From: Candidatus Altarchaeales archaeon
GTDB lineage: Archaea > Altiarchaeota > Altiarchaeia > IMC4 > QMZM01
Assembly: GCA_003663045.1 (NCBI GenBank)
Contig: QMZG01000006.1
Location: 1 to 18,735, forward strand
Length of the DNA stretch: 18,735 bases
Direction of reading: 5' to 3'
The notes below the pieces were generated by a model that was not told where the DNA came from, ran no database searches, and saw only the letters and a list, made by a program, of their open reading frames with translations. Below, in pieces: positions 1-7,700 of this stretch; position 1 is the stretch's first letter, and the number at the start of each line of letters is the position of its first letter. Made by a program: the position numbers and the translations under genes.

Positions 1-41
1 ATTGTATAGAGATTATAAAAGATATAAAATGAGCAATCTTA
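1..41 (-). terminator. T-rich tail after the surface-protein gene
   Basis: Read on the minus strand, the 41 bases after the TAA of the surface-protein gene contain T-rich runs (CATTTTATATCTTTTATAATC). Archaeal transcription often stops at oligo-T stretches without a hairpin, so this could be the terminator. It could equally hold a TATA box for a minus-strand gene to the left of the window. The evidence is composition only. Confidence 0.22.
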
Positions 42-2033
42 TTATAACCTCGAAAGCGTTGATCCCTTGCCTTTTTTAAGGCCCGTCCTCTTCTTTTTCT
101 TCTTTTCTTTCTTCTCTTTTCTTGGGATGGTATGAACAACTGCTATGGCTATTATAGCTACCAAAACAATAGCAGATATTGCAAGGATTAGAACGGGGAT
201 ATTATGCTTTTTTATTATGTTCCTACTCACAAGGATTTTATCATAATCTGGATTCGTGTTAATAACATTTGCAGAGATTTTAACTTCACCCTCTTTTTTG
301 ATCTTGGTCTCTACCTTGCCTTCATCATCCGTAACCAACTCATCAATCCCGGTGGGCTTTTCAATATTCATACTGATGCCCGAGACGGGTTTTTCATGAC
401 TCGTTACCCTTATTGATAGTCTATCACCGATCAGCTCCAGATTCAAATTTAATGGGTGTGGATTAACGATGAGGGTTTTATTCGCACTAATATACCCGTC
501 CTTATTAGCAATTATCTCATAACTGCCAACCATCTCTGGTTTATAACTCTCTCCAATAGATTCCTTTTCACCATCCGGTTTAATTACTTCAATATCTGCC
601 GAGATCTCCTTTCCCAAGGCAAGAACCTTTGCACTTATACTTTCACCCAGCTCTATTTTTTCAGAACTCAGTTCAAGATGCAATGGTGAAAGAACCACCA
701 TCTTCTGAGTAAGGTCCCAATAATCTGGTTTTGTAACTATTACTGTATATTCCCCTGGCTCAGTTAATCTAAATGTGAATCTACCATCCAAACCAGAGAT
801 TCCACTGACGGCATCTGAAATAGATACAGTAGCTCCCTGGACCAGGTTATTTAACTGGTCTCTTACAAACAGGGTTATATCCTCATCTACCTTGGGTTCC
901 TTGGGAGTAAATTCTATATTAAATAAATTCCTTACCTCAAATGCCCTCTCACAGGCTTTGTATCCACGCTTTTCTACCTTTACCAAAAATTTTCCAGTGG
1001 AAAAGGGTGTAAATTTCAATTCCCCATTTTTATCTGTCTTATATTCTTCGGGATCCCCAACGGGTTTTTGTATGGTAACATCTGCGTATTCTAACGGCTC
1101 ATTATTCACTTTAACCCTTAGAATTAATTCCTTATCCTTAATCGCTTTTTCGGGTGTGATGATAATAGAAGGCTTTAATTTTTCAGATACACAAATACTT
1201 ACATTTCTACCCCAGTACGTGTTGCTTAATTCTCCTATCACCAGTGTGTAATTTCCCGGATCATCTATAGTTAGATTAACGCCGCCGCCTATTGTAGTGC
1301 TTCCCGTGGCATAGATGTTTCCATACTCATCCAGAACCTTGACACCCACACCCCCGGGAACCGCAATTGTTATTAACTCACCAGCTAGTGGAGCGGCAGG
1401 ATATGGTCCATCTATATTCAATGTCTTCTTTACATAGAAATTTCTGCTTCCACAATATTCTGGATCATCTATAATCAATTTAAATTCTCCCACATTACTT
1501 GATTTAAATCTTATATCGCCATTGATATCGGTATAATAATCCACCTTCTCTTTTCTACCCTTTCTGAAATCATAGATCTCCACCCTTATGTTATCTGCAG
1601 GTTTTCCAGTATCACTATCTTCAAAATGAATTGTGAATTCTTTATTTACCAGGGGTCTTTCAGGCATTATAATTAATGGTTGATTTCCTATCTCTATCTC
1701 CTGAGTGATATTGTCTATACTTTTATCATCTTTTATCAATTCTACTCTGAGAATATGTTTTCCACAGTCTAATGGATTATCAGATAGATCCCACTCCCTT
1801 GATTCTATAGAATCTCTATTACAGCCCACGATCTTAGAACTAAAAAGTTTATCATCCATAAAGAATTTGACTTCTGTACCACAGGTATCACCACTAAAAG
1901 TGACCTCCACATAGAAGGTATCCTCTAAATCGATCTCTTCGGGATTTATGTCTATGTCCCTCAGACTTACAGCCAACGCGGTAGATGTCAGCAATACAAG
2001 GGATAGAGTAAGAACAAATAATTTATTTAGCAT
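42..2033 (-). CDS. Secreted, membrane-anchored protein with tandem Ig-like (carboxypeptidase-regulatory-like) repeats
   Basis: This 663-residue protein is predicted to be displayed outside the membrane. Residues 1-21 form a signal peptide (hydrophobic core 4-16, ALA before a likely cleavage site). An N-terminal beta domain with Cys51, Cys71 and Cys90 follows. After it come about five or six beta-sandwich repeats of roughly 80-90 residues. Each has a V-x-I/V-x-x-P type strand, a D-x-x-G-x-x-x-F/T turn and an ending like GEYTVIVTKPDY, the pattern of CarboxypepD_reg/PEGA-like and bacterial Ig-like folds. Several N-x-S/T sequons suggest N-glycosylation. Residues 613-633 form one transmembrane helix, followed by a Lys/Arg-rich cytoplasmic tail (638-655). 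There is no catalytic motif, so a structural, adhesive or scaffold role is an inference. It lies 50 bp after the GNAT gene on the same strand, and no clear SD precedes its ATG. Confidence 0.8.
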   Translation of the reverse strand: MLNKLFVLTLSLVLLTSTALAVSLRDIDINPEEIDLEDTFYVEVTFSGDTCGTEVKFFMDDKLFSSKIVGCNRDSIESREWDLSDNPLDCGKHILRVELIKDDKSIDNITQEIEIGNQPLIIMPERPLVNKEFTIHFEDSDTGKPADNIRVEIYDFRKGRKEKVDYYTDINGDIRFKSSNVGEFKLIIDDPEYCGSRNFYVKKTLNIDGPYPAAPLAGELITIAVPGGVGVKVLDEYGNIYATGSTTIGGGVNLTIDDPGNYTLVIGELSNTYWGRNVSICVSEKLKPSIIITPEKAIKDKELILRVKVNNEPLEYADVTIQKPVGDPEEYKTDKNGELKFTPFSTGKFLVKVEKRGYKACERAFEVRNLFNIEFTPKEPKVDEDITLFVRDQLNNLVQGATVSISDAVSGISGLDGRFTFRLTEPGEYTVIVTKPDYWDLTQKMVVLSPLHLELSSEKIELGESISAKVLALGKEISADIEVIKPDGEKESIGESYKPEMVGSYEIIANKDGYISANKTLIVNPHPLNLNLELIGDRLSIRVTSHEKPVSGISMNIEKPTGIDELVTDDEGKVETKIKKEGEVKISANVINTNPDYDKILVSRNIIKKHNIPVLILAISAIVLVAIIAIAVVHTIPRKEKKEKKKKKRTGLKKGKGSTLSRL

Positions 2034-2083
2034 AATAACTATTATTTTTTTTAAAATAAATAAAACAATAAATCAAATCTAAA

Positions 2084-2545
2084 TTAGATGAACCTCACAA
2101 ATTGTACCACATCCTCCCTCTTTTTCGTGTATTCCCTGAAATAACCCTCCTTCTGGAAACCCCTGCGAAGGAAAAAATCCATCGCCCCTTGATTATCTGC
2201 CTTTACCTTGGATATCAGTCTGTGAATTTTTCTATCCCTTAGGAATTCCAATGCCTTTTCTAAGAGCCTCGTTCCAATCTGCATATTCCTGTACTTTTTA
2301 TCCACTGCAATCGGTCCTATCTCCGCCCTGCCAACATGTGTATAAAATAAAATTCCGATGCAACCCACCACCCTTCCATTTAGAACCGCGATGAAGAATC
2401 TAAAATCTCTTCTTTGAGAGATATTTATTATAAATTCCTCATTGATATCCATTTCTTCGAAGAAGTCCTCAGATTCTTTATGTAGCTTTATAATCTCTCT
2501 AACATCCTGTGGCTTGAATTCCCTTATGGATAGATCGGATTGCAT
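2084..2545 (-). CDS. GNAT-family N-acetyltransferase
   Basis: The 153-residue protein has the size and layout of a single-domain GCN5-related acetyltransferase, which moves an acetyl group from acetyl-CoA to an amine. The N-terminus (SIREFKPQDVREIIKLH) is the usual strand 1/helix 1. VVGCIGILFY (59-68) and IGPIAVDKKYR (76-86) are strands 3 and 4. The acetyl-CoA pyrophosphate loop at 86-92 reads R-N-M-Q-I-G-T, a good match to (Q/R)xxGx(G/A) except for Thr at the last position. The downstream N-Q-G-A-x-x-F-F-x-R-R-G-F segment (118-130) is the conserved C-terminal motif B. The substrate cannot be told: RimI-like protein acetylation and small-molecule acetylation are both possible. It is transcribed divergently from apgM. 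No SD precedes the ATG, and the leader carries short duplications, one including the start codon. Confidence 0.85.
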   Translation of the reverse strand: MQSDLSIREFKPQDVREIIKLHKESEDFFEEMDINEEFIINISQRRDFRFFIAVLNGRVVGCIGILFYTHVGRAEIGPIAVDKKYRNMQIGTRLLEKALEFLRDRKIHRLISKVKADNQGAMDFFLRRGFQKEGYFREYTKKREDVVQFVRFI

Positions 2546-2563
2546 TTTTTATTTGCATTTTTT
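2540..2563. repeat. Two copies of an 11-bp word, one covering the GNAT start codon
   Basis: TTGCATTTTTT occurs at 2540-2550 and again at 2553-2563. The first copy contains the GNAT initiation codon (CAT on the plus strand). The second therefore places another ATG 13 nt upstream in a different frame on the minus strand. It probably arose by replication slippage. Confidence 0.6.
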
Positions 2564-2581
2564 CATTAATTTTTCATTAAT
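2560..2581. repeat. Perfect tandem duplication of an 11-bp unit
   Basis: TTTTCATTAAT is present twice head to tail (2560-2570, 2571-2581) in the divergent GNAT/apgM promoter region, just upstream of the apgM TATA-like box on the plus strand. It could be simple AT-rich slippage or a pair of regulator sites at one-helix-turn spacing. The sequence does not decide. Confidence 0.55.
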
Positions 2582-2585
2582 TTAT

Positions 2586-2600
2586 TCTATATAAAAACTA
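2586..2600. promoter_or_regulatory. TATA-like box between GNAT and apgM, usable in both directions
   Basis: The sequence TATATAAA at 2588-2595 is a good archaeal TATA box. On the plus strand its centre predicts a transcript start near 2618, about 17 nt before the apgM ATG. Read on the minus strand it is TTTATATA and predicts a start near 2565, about 20 nt before the GNAT ATG. The positions are seen in the sequence. The promoter activity and its bidirectional use are inferred. Confidence 0.5.
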
Positions 2601-2634
2601 AGGGTATAAGAAGTATAAGACATTATAAGACATC

Positions 2635-3861
2635 ATGAAATACATAGTAATCGTTGGGGATGGGATGGCTGACAGTCCCATAAGGGAATTGGATGGAAAG
2701 ACGCCATTGGAGGTAGCAAATAAACCCAATATGGATTTTATCGCTAGAGAAGGGAGATGTGGGCTTCTGAAAACCTTGAGCAGGGACATGCCTCTGGGAA
2801 GTGATATCGCCAATCTCTCATTACTGGGATATGATCCAAAAGAATATTATCCCGGGGGAAGGGGTCCACTGGAGGCTGCTGCTATGAATGTATCCTTGGA
2901 GAGGGATGATATTGCCTTAAGGTGTAATCTCATTACCGAGGATGGGGGGATTCTTAGAGACTACAGCGGTGGTCATATCAGTAGTGAAGAAGCCAAGGGG
3001 TTAATTGAATTTATAGATAAAAGATTGGGGGGTGAAAAAGTAGAATTCTATCCCGGGGTTGGTTATCGCCATCTATTAATTCTTAGGGATTTCTCTGTAG
3101 ACCCAAGGGATATAATTTGCAAGCCTCCGCATGACATTATGGGTCAAGAAATAGAGAAAAATTTGATTAAGCCAGGAAGCAAAGAAGCAAAATCAATTGT
3201 GGATATGCTGAATGATCTGATGAAGAGATCAAATGGGATTCTAAACGATCACCCAATAAATAAAAAAAGGATAAATGAAAAAAAACCTCCTGCGAATATG
3301 CTGTGGTTCTGGGGTGCCGGAAAAAAACCAAGAATGCCAAAATTTCAAGAAAGATTTGGATTAAAGGGGGCATTAATTTCAGCGGTGGATCTCCTTAGGG
3401 GAATTGCCATATATCTGGGCTTAGAAGTTATAGATGTTCCAGGAGCTACGGGATATCTGGATACAAATTATGATGGAAAGGCAGAATATGCACTCGGGGC
3501 TTTAGAGAGCAACGACCTGGTTTATGTACATATAGAAGCGCCAGATGAGGCTGGACATGAAGGCAACATCAGGGAAAAGATAAAAGCCATTGAGGCCATA
3601 GACGAAAAGATCGTGGGGAGAATTCTAAGTGAACTTGATGGGAAAGAATTTTCAATTGCAATCCTTCCAGACCATGCAACCCCGATTGAGGTTAGAACCC
3701 ACACATTAGACCCAGTTCCATTTGCTATCTATTCAACCCTAAGGGATGGTGATCCCGTAGAGGTTTACAATGAAAAGGCTGCAGCAGAAGGCTTTTATGG
3801 AATTAGAAATGGAACAGAATTTATGAATTTGCTAATAAAAAGGAATGAGAAGAATGACTGA
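2635..3861 (+). CDS. apgM: 2,3-bisphosphoglycerate-independent phosphoglycerate mutase, archaeal type
   Basis: The enzyme interconverts 3- and 2-phosphoglycerate in cytoplasmic glycolysis/gluconeogenesis. It belongs to the alkaline-phosphatase superfamily and needs two divalent metals. At 408 residues it has the usual archaeal ApgM length. Visible active-site residues are Asp9 (VGDGMAD), the phosphoryl-accepting Ser62 in GSDIANLSLLGYDP, Asp304 and His308 in EAPDEAGHEG, Asp346-His347 in LPDHATP, and His356 in THTLDP. Together these are the two metal sites and the catalytic serine of the family. The inserted middle region holds PGVGYRHLLI and WFWGAGKKPRMPKF, also typical of ApgM. It starts a plus-strand operon with the small protein and radical SAM genes. 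A TATA-like box lies about 45 bp upstream, and no SD is visible, so the leader is probably short. No key residue is missing. Confidence 0.95.
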   Translation: MKYIVIVGDGMADSPIRELDGKTPLEVANKPNMDFIAREGRCGLLKTLSRDMPLGSDIANLSLLGYDPKEYYPGGRGPLEAAAMNVSLERDDIALRCNLITEDGGILRDYSGGHISSEEAKGLIEFIDKRLGGEKVEFYPGVGYRHLLILRDFSVDPRDIICKPPHDIMGQEIEKNLIKPGSKEAKSIVDMLNDLMKRSNGILNDHPINKKRINEKKPPANMLWFWGAGKKPRMPKFQERFGLKGALISAVDLLRGIAIYLGLEVIDVPGATGYLDTNYDGKAEYALGALESNDLVYVHIEAPDEAGHEGNIREKIKAIEAIDEKIVGRILSELDGKEFSIAILPDHATPIEVRTHTLDPVPFAIYSTLRDGDPVEVYNEKAAAEGFYGIRNGTEFMNLLIKRNEKND

Positions 3862-4108
3862 AAAAATAATGGTAAAATTACATATCAGAGAGGGGGAATA
3901 TGGTTCAACTGGAAGATTTGAATTTCCAAGTAATGAATACATATTTAGGATTCTTGAGAGTACCATGGAAATGGAAGAACAAAAGAGGCATCATTTTTAT
4001 TTCTTTAATAATATCCTGGTATCGAGAAGATACTCGGAGGATGTTAAGACATTCTTGGTAGATGTGGCGAGGAAGGCCGGCTTTGAGATTGAATTTGAGG
4101 AGGGATGA
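3854..4108 (+). CDS. Small protein of unknown function between apgM and the radical SAM gene
   Basis: I do not recognise this family. It is an 84-residue soluble, mixed-charge protein with no signal peptide, no membrane segment and no cysteine. The sequence alternates predicted beta strands (KIMVKLHIREG, FYFFNNILVSRRY, FEIEFEEG) with helices (NEYIFRILESTMEME, DVKTFLVDVARKAG), so a small alpha/beta fold is likely. I prefer the ATG at 3854 because AGGA at 3841-3844 lies 9 nt before it. An in-frame ATG at 3845 has no room for an SD. With the chosen start the gene overlaps the end of apgM by 8 bp, so translation is probably coupled. The radical SAM gene begins 10 bp after its stop. That tight sandwich supports a real gene, but the link to either neighbour is not established. 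Confidence 0.72.
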   Translation: MTEKIMVKLHIREGEYGSTGRFEFPSNEYIFRILESTMEMEEQKRHHFYFFNNILVSRRYSEDVKTFLVDVARKAGFEIEFEEG

Positions 4109-4118
4109 CTTCCGGAAT

Positions 4119-5162
4119 ATGAAATGTAAACTCTGTGGAAGAAGTGGCATAGTTTCTATGGAACTCGGGGTGTGTGTGGATTGCATAAGGAATATTCCAG
4201 AAAAAGCAATTCCATATGTCAAAAAAGTGCATCATAAAATCAGAAATGGATTCAACCTGCCCGCTGAGCCACCTATGGATCCCGACGGGATTCCCTGTGA
4301 GCAGTGTGCTAATGAATGTAGAATAGCCTTGAATAAGAGCGGATACTGTGGAATAAGAAGAAATGCGAATCATAGACTAATCCCAGATCCCGAGACGGCA
4401 TTTGTTTATACCTACCTAGATTCCCTACCAACTAACTGCTGCGCTGCCTGGTTCTGTCCCGGAAGTAGGGATTATGGTAGATTCAATCTGGCAGTATTCT
4501 TCTATGGTTGTAATTTCAACTGTATATTCTGTCAGAATCCCTCTCACAAGAGGGTTTATACGGCTCCAGAAATGAGGTTGAATGAATTTGTAACTAATGT
4601 AATGGATAACTCTAAGGTAGGTTGCATCTGCTATTTTGGGGGATCTCCAGAGCCGCATCTACCATTCGCACTTAAAGCATCTGAGAAAATCCTCAAAGAG
4701 AGGAAAATTAGAATCTGCTGGGAATGGAATGGTTGTGGAAATCAGAAACTGGTAAGAAGGGCTGCAGAATTGTCTTTTAAGAGTGATGGGGTCGTTAAGT
4801 TCGACCTAAAGGCATTTGACAAGAGCCTTAGTGTGGCATTATCTGGAAGACCCAATGATAGGGCATATGAAAATTTCAGAGCGGTAGCGGAAGAATTCTT
4901 CTCAGAGAGAGAATCACCTGTGCTCACTGCCACTACCCTCTTAGTTCCGGGTTATGTGGATAAACGAGAGGTAGAAAAAATAGCGAGATTCATCTCCGAA
5001 CTGAATCCAGAGATTCCCTACTCACTCTTAGTGTTTCATCCAGACTTCCATATGATGGACCTTCCAATAACGCCGAGAAAACAGGTGGAGGAATGCTATC
5101 TGGTAGCGAAGAAATACTTGAAGAATGTAGATATTGGAAATAAACATCTGTTATTTTTATAG
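4119..5162 (+). CDS. Radical SAM protein, PflX-like (COG1313/COG1180 group), with N-terminal cysteine-rich domain
   Basis: This 347-residue protein carries the canonical radical SAM cluster motif C131-x3-C135-x2-C138 (GCNFNCIFCQNP), which binds a 4Fe-4S cluster and reductively cleaves S-adenosylmethionine. FGGSPEPH (173-180) matches the glycine-rich SAM-binding strand. Ahead of the core are a CxxC-x12-CxxC zinc-ribbon-like motif (Cys3, 6, 19, 22) and a second cluster, CEQCANEC...GYCGIRRN (Cys60, 63, 67, 77). The second cluster is typical of the pyruvate-formate-lyase-activase-like PflX family, whose substrates are mostly unknown. The start is ATG 4119. An upstream in-frame ATG at 4062 would give 19 extra residues that overlap the small gene and interrupt the CxxC start, with no support. 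GAGG at 4097-4104 may serve as a distant SD. It is the last gene of the apgM operon. Confidence 0.85.
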   Translation: MKCKLCGRSGIVSMELGVCVDCIRNIPEKAIPYVKKVHHKIRNGFNLPAEPPMDPDGIPCEQCANECRIALNKSGYCGIRRNANHRLIPDPETAFVYTYLDSLPTNCCAAWFCPGSRDYGRFNLAVFFYGCNFNCIFCQNPSHKRVYTAPEMRLNEFVTNVMDNSKVGCICYFGGSPEPHLPFALKASEKILKERKIRICWEWNGCGNQKLVRRAAELSFKSDGVVKFDLKAFDKSLSVALSGRPNDRAYENFRAVAEEFFSERESPVLTATTLLVPGYVDKREVEKIARFISELNPEIPYSLLVFHPDFHMMDLPITPRKQVEECYLVAKKYLKNVDIGNKHLLFL

Positions 5163-5190
5163 TTATTTTTATATACTTTTATATTATCTT
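5163..5190 (+). terminator. Oligo-T stretch after the radical SAM gene
   Basis: T-rich tracts follow the TAG stop almost immediately (TTATTTTTATATACTTTTATATTATC). The run lies between two convergent transcription units, where an archaeal oligo-T terminator for the apgM operon is expected. There is no strong hairpin. Confidence 0.4.
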
Positions 5191-5234
5191 ATTATCCCAG
5201 TCTCTTCAATCTATCTTTCTTAGATATATTGTGG

Positions 5235-6446
5235 TTATTCATATCTAAGGGCATCCACTGGATTTAACTTAGATGCCTGTCTTGCTGGTAAAATTCCCGA
5301 GATACACCCAACCAGAAAGGAGAATGTCAGGGCACCAAGTATAAGTTCTATGGAGACATTTGCCTTCAATAAGACCATTCCAAGTTCCTGTTCGGCAACA
5401 TATTCAACAATTTTACTAAGTGCTATTCCGATAACAACACCGATTGCACCACCCACCATACCCATAATCCCCGACTCAATCAAAAATATCATCATAATAT
5501 CTGAATTTCTCGCACCAATGGCTTTCATTACCCCTATCTCTCGTGTTCTCTCAAGAACCGAGGTATACATGGTATTCATTATTCCAACACCACCAACCAT
5601 AAGGGAGATGGATGCGATTCCGATCAATACATACTTAACGATGTCCAAGACAACACTCACCGACTCTTTGAGCTGTTCATATGTCTGTACAGAAAAGTCT
5701 TCTTCACCCTCTTTAAGACCTCTATCCCTCCTCAATTTTTCTTTTATGTCTTCCGCAACATCGGCGGTATTGAAGCCATCCTTGGTTCGAGCCATGATCA
5801 CAAATAATTCATCTGGCTCATCAAATAGTTCCCTTGCGGTTTCGAGGGGGATTCCAACTGAACTGTCATCATCCGGGTTGCCAAATGGTTTATAAATCCC
5901 AACGACCCTGAATTTTTGATCATTGATCTTTATTTTATCCCCAACATCAACCCCTTTCTTAAAAACATCACCATTAGCAACCATGGAACCGATGACTGCC
6001 TTGTATTTATCGCCATCTCTCAAATCCCTTCCGTCTCGAATTCCATAACCCCCTATATCCTCAATTATCTCTCTCGATTCATCCTGAGGAAGCCCCGAAA
6101 CCCATAAATATTTTATCTCATTATCAAATTCAACTTTTGCAATCTTTGATATGAATCCACCCACCAGATCCACACCCTTGACCTTTTTGATTAGATCTAA
6201 ATCGTATTTGGTTAAGGGGGTGGCTGTACCAGCCATTCCGGTAAGACCGGCACCAGGCATTACTATTATGGAATTCGTCCCCATCTTCTCGAATTGCTCG
6301 CTGATAGCATTTTGTAATCCCTGTCCCAGAGAAATCAAAGAAACTACCGCCGCTATCCCTATGAAAATCCCGATCATAGTAAGCCAGCTTCTAATTCCCT
6401 TCTGGATTATACTGCTCAAACCGAGTTCAAAGTAGTCTGAAATCAT
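5235..6446 (-). CDS. MacB/FtsX-type ABC transporter permease (second of a pair)
   Basis: The 403-residue membrane protein has the MacB layout: helix 1 at about 20-42 (SWLTMIGIFIGIAAVV), a large extracytoplasmic MacB-core domain of about 220 residues, and three helices at the C-terminus. The FtsX signature ERTREIGVMKAIGA, a cytoplasmic coupling segment, lies after helix 2. LPARQASKLNPVDALRYE at the C-terminus is the typical family ending. In this type VII superfamily the permeases use ATP hydrolysis to drive mechanical movements of extracytoplasmic parts rather than classic transmembrane passage. It starts 3 bp after the preceding permease gene, with GAGGT about 12 nt upstream inside that gene's end. 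It closely resembles that neighbour and probably pairs with it as a heterodimer using the ATPase encoded upstream. It is the last gene of the long minus-strand cluster. Confidence 0.92.
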   Translation of the reverse strand: MISDYFELGLSSIIQKGIRSWLTMIGIFIGIAAVVSLISLGQGLQNAISEQFEKMGTNSIIVMPGAGLTGMAGTATPLTKYDLDLIKKVKGVDLVGGFISKIAKVEFDNEIKYLWVSGLPQDESREIIEDIGGYGIRDGRDLRDGDKYKAVIGSMVANGDVFKKGVDVGDKIKINDQKFRVVGIYKPFGNPDDDSSVGIPLETARELFDEPDELFVIMARTKDGFNTADVAEDIKEKLRRDRGLKEGEEDFSVQTYEQLKESVSVVLDIVKYVLIGIASISLMVGGVGIMNTMYTSVLERTREIGVMKAIGARNSDIMMIFLIESGIMGMVGGAIGVVIGIALSKIVEYVAEQELGMVLLKANVSIELILGALTFSFLVGCISGILPARQASKLNPVDALRYE

Positions 6447-6449
6447 CTT

Positions 6450-7670
6450 TTATCTATACCTCAATGCATCGACTGGATTCATCTTAGATGCTCTCCTTGC
6501 TGGAAGAAGTCCGGAGATGCATCCAACGATAAATGAAAATGCCAGTGCACCTAAAATTAATTCCCATCCCATATATGCCTTCAGCATTTCAAGACCATAT
6601 TCTGCCGCCAGAATTTCCACGCCCTTACTTATCACCAGGCCTATTAATACACCCATCACGCCTCCAACCAAACCAAGCAAACCAGCCTCGATAAGGAAAA
6701 GTAACAGGATATCAGAATTTTTTGCACCAATTGCCTTCATTATCCCTATCTGATTGGTTCTTTCGATGATCGAGGTATACATCGTAGTCATTATGCCTAT
6801 ACCCCCAACTATCAAAGAGATAGCGGCAATTCCGATCAAAACTATCTGTACTGTGTCCAAGATTTCCTTAAACCTCCCGATCATCTGTTCGGCAGTTTGA
6901 ACAGAAAAATCCTCCTCACCCTTCTTTACGTTATGATCCTTCCTAAGTTTTTCTTTGATATCCTCGGCAACATCACTGGGATTGAAACCCGGTTTGGTTT
7001 CTACAAAGATGATCATGACTTCCTCCGGTATGTTGAACATTTCCCTGGCTGTTTCTAATGGAATCCCTACCTTGGTATCCTGAATTGGACTCCCCGATTT
7101 TTTTGTTATAACTGCAACCTCGAATTCCCTTCCTTCAATCTCAATCTTATCCCCAAGTTTTATCTCTTTATCAAATTTTTTCCAAAGATCTGGGCCTATG
7201 GTTGCTTTATATTTTTCACCCTCTTTCGGATATTTACCCTTATCTACCATGAAGTAGTCGATATTCTGAATGAAATCTATAGTCTTGGGGTCTGTATTGC
7301 CAGCAAAACACATTACATACCTTGATTTATCCCCAAATTTTACCCTTACATTCTTTATTAGAACCCCAGTGGCATCCTCAACCCCTCTGACCTTTTTGAC
7401 GACATCTACATCGTCTTCGTATAATTTAGCGGCGACAAATTCTGAAGTCGTCGGTCCCGCCATGGCACCGCCGCCTCCGGGAGTTATTATTATCCTGTTA
7501 CTTCCCACCTTCTTGAGCTGCTCATCGATGGCATTCTGCATTCCTTGACCCAGGGAAATCAAAGCAACAACTGCAACGATCCCTATAAAGATTCCAATCA
7601 TGGTAAGCCAGCTCCTCAGCCTTCTGTGAGCTATTCCATCTATGGCAAATTTCAGATAATCTTCCAGCAT
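6450..7670 (-). CDS. MacB/FtsX-type ABC transporter permease (first of a pair)
   Basis: This 406-residue protein has the same plan as its downstream neighbour. The first transmembrane helix is at about 20-42 (SWLTMIGIFIGIVAVV), followed by an extracytoplasmic domain with a Gly-rich loop near 65-72. Three more helices lie at about 274-300, 322-350 and 368-390, with the FtsX motif ERTNQIGIMKAIGA between the first two of these and the terminal LPARRASKMNPVDALRYR. I chose ATG 7670 because GAGG lies 7 nt before it. An in-frame ATG at 7676 would leave only 1 nt between GAGG and the start. The upstream ATPase and COG1361 protein are the likely partners, and the two permeases would form an asymmetric dimer. 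MacB, LolC/E and antimicrobial-peptide exporters all share this family, so the substrate remains open. Confidence 0.92.
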   Translation of the reverse strand: MLEDYLKFAIDGIAHRRLRSWLTMIGIFIGIVAVVALISLGQGMQNAIDEQLKKVGSNRIIITPGGGGAMAGPTTSEFVAAKLYEDDVDVVKKVRGVEDATGVLIKNVRVKFGDKSRYVMCFAGNTDPKTIDFIQNIDYFMVDKGKYPKEGEKYKATIGPDLWKKFDKEIKLGDKIEIEGREFEVAVITKKSGSPIQDTKVGIPLETAREMFNIPEEVMIIFVETKPGFNPSDVAEDIKEKLRKDHNVKKGEEDFSVQTAEQMIGRFKEILDTVQIVLIGIAAISLIVGGIGIMTTMYTSIIERTNQIGIMKAIGAKNSDILLLFLIEAGLLGLVGGVMGVLIGLVISKGVEILAAEYGLEMLKAYMGWELILGALAFSFIVGCISGLLPARRASKMNPVDALRYR

Positions 7671-7700
7671 ATTCATGCCTCGTCAGAGTTTTAACCAGTT

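Noticed and set aside
5209..5225. A small inverted repeat (ATCTA with TAGAT) as a hairpin terminator for the minus-strand cluster.
   Set aside because: The stem is only 5 bp and AT-only apart from one pair, with no T-run after it on the minus strand. It could occur by chance.
5350..5895. A 181-residue plus-strand open frame inside the permease gene, and similar long antisense frames elsewhere (for example 775-1251 and 10097-10558).
   Set aside because: They are complementary to well-supported genes with clear domain motifs, show low-complexity Ser/Ile/Pro-rich composition, and have no promoter or SD support.
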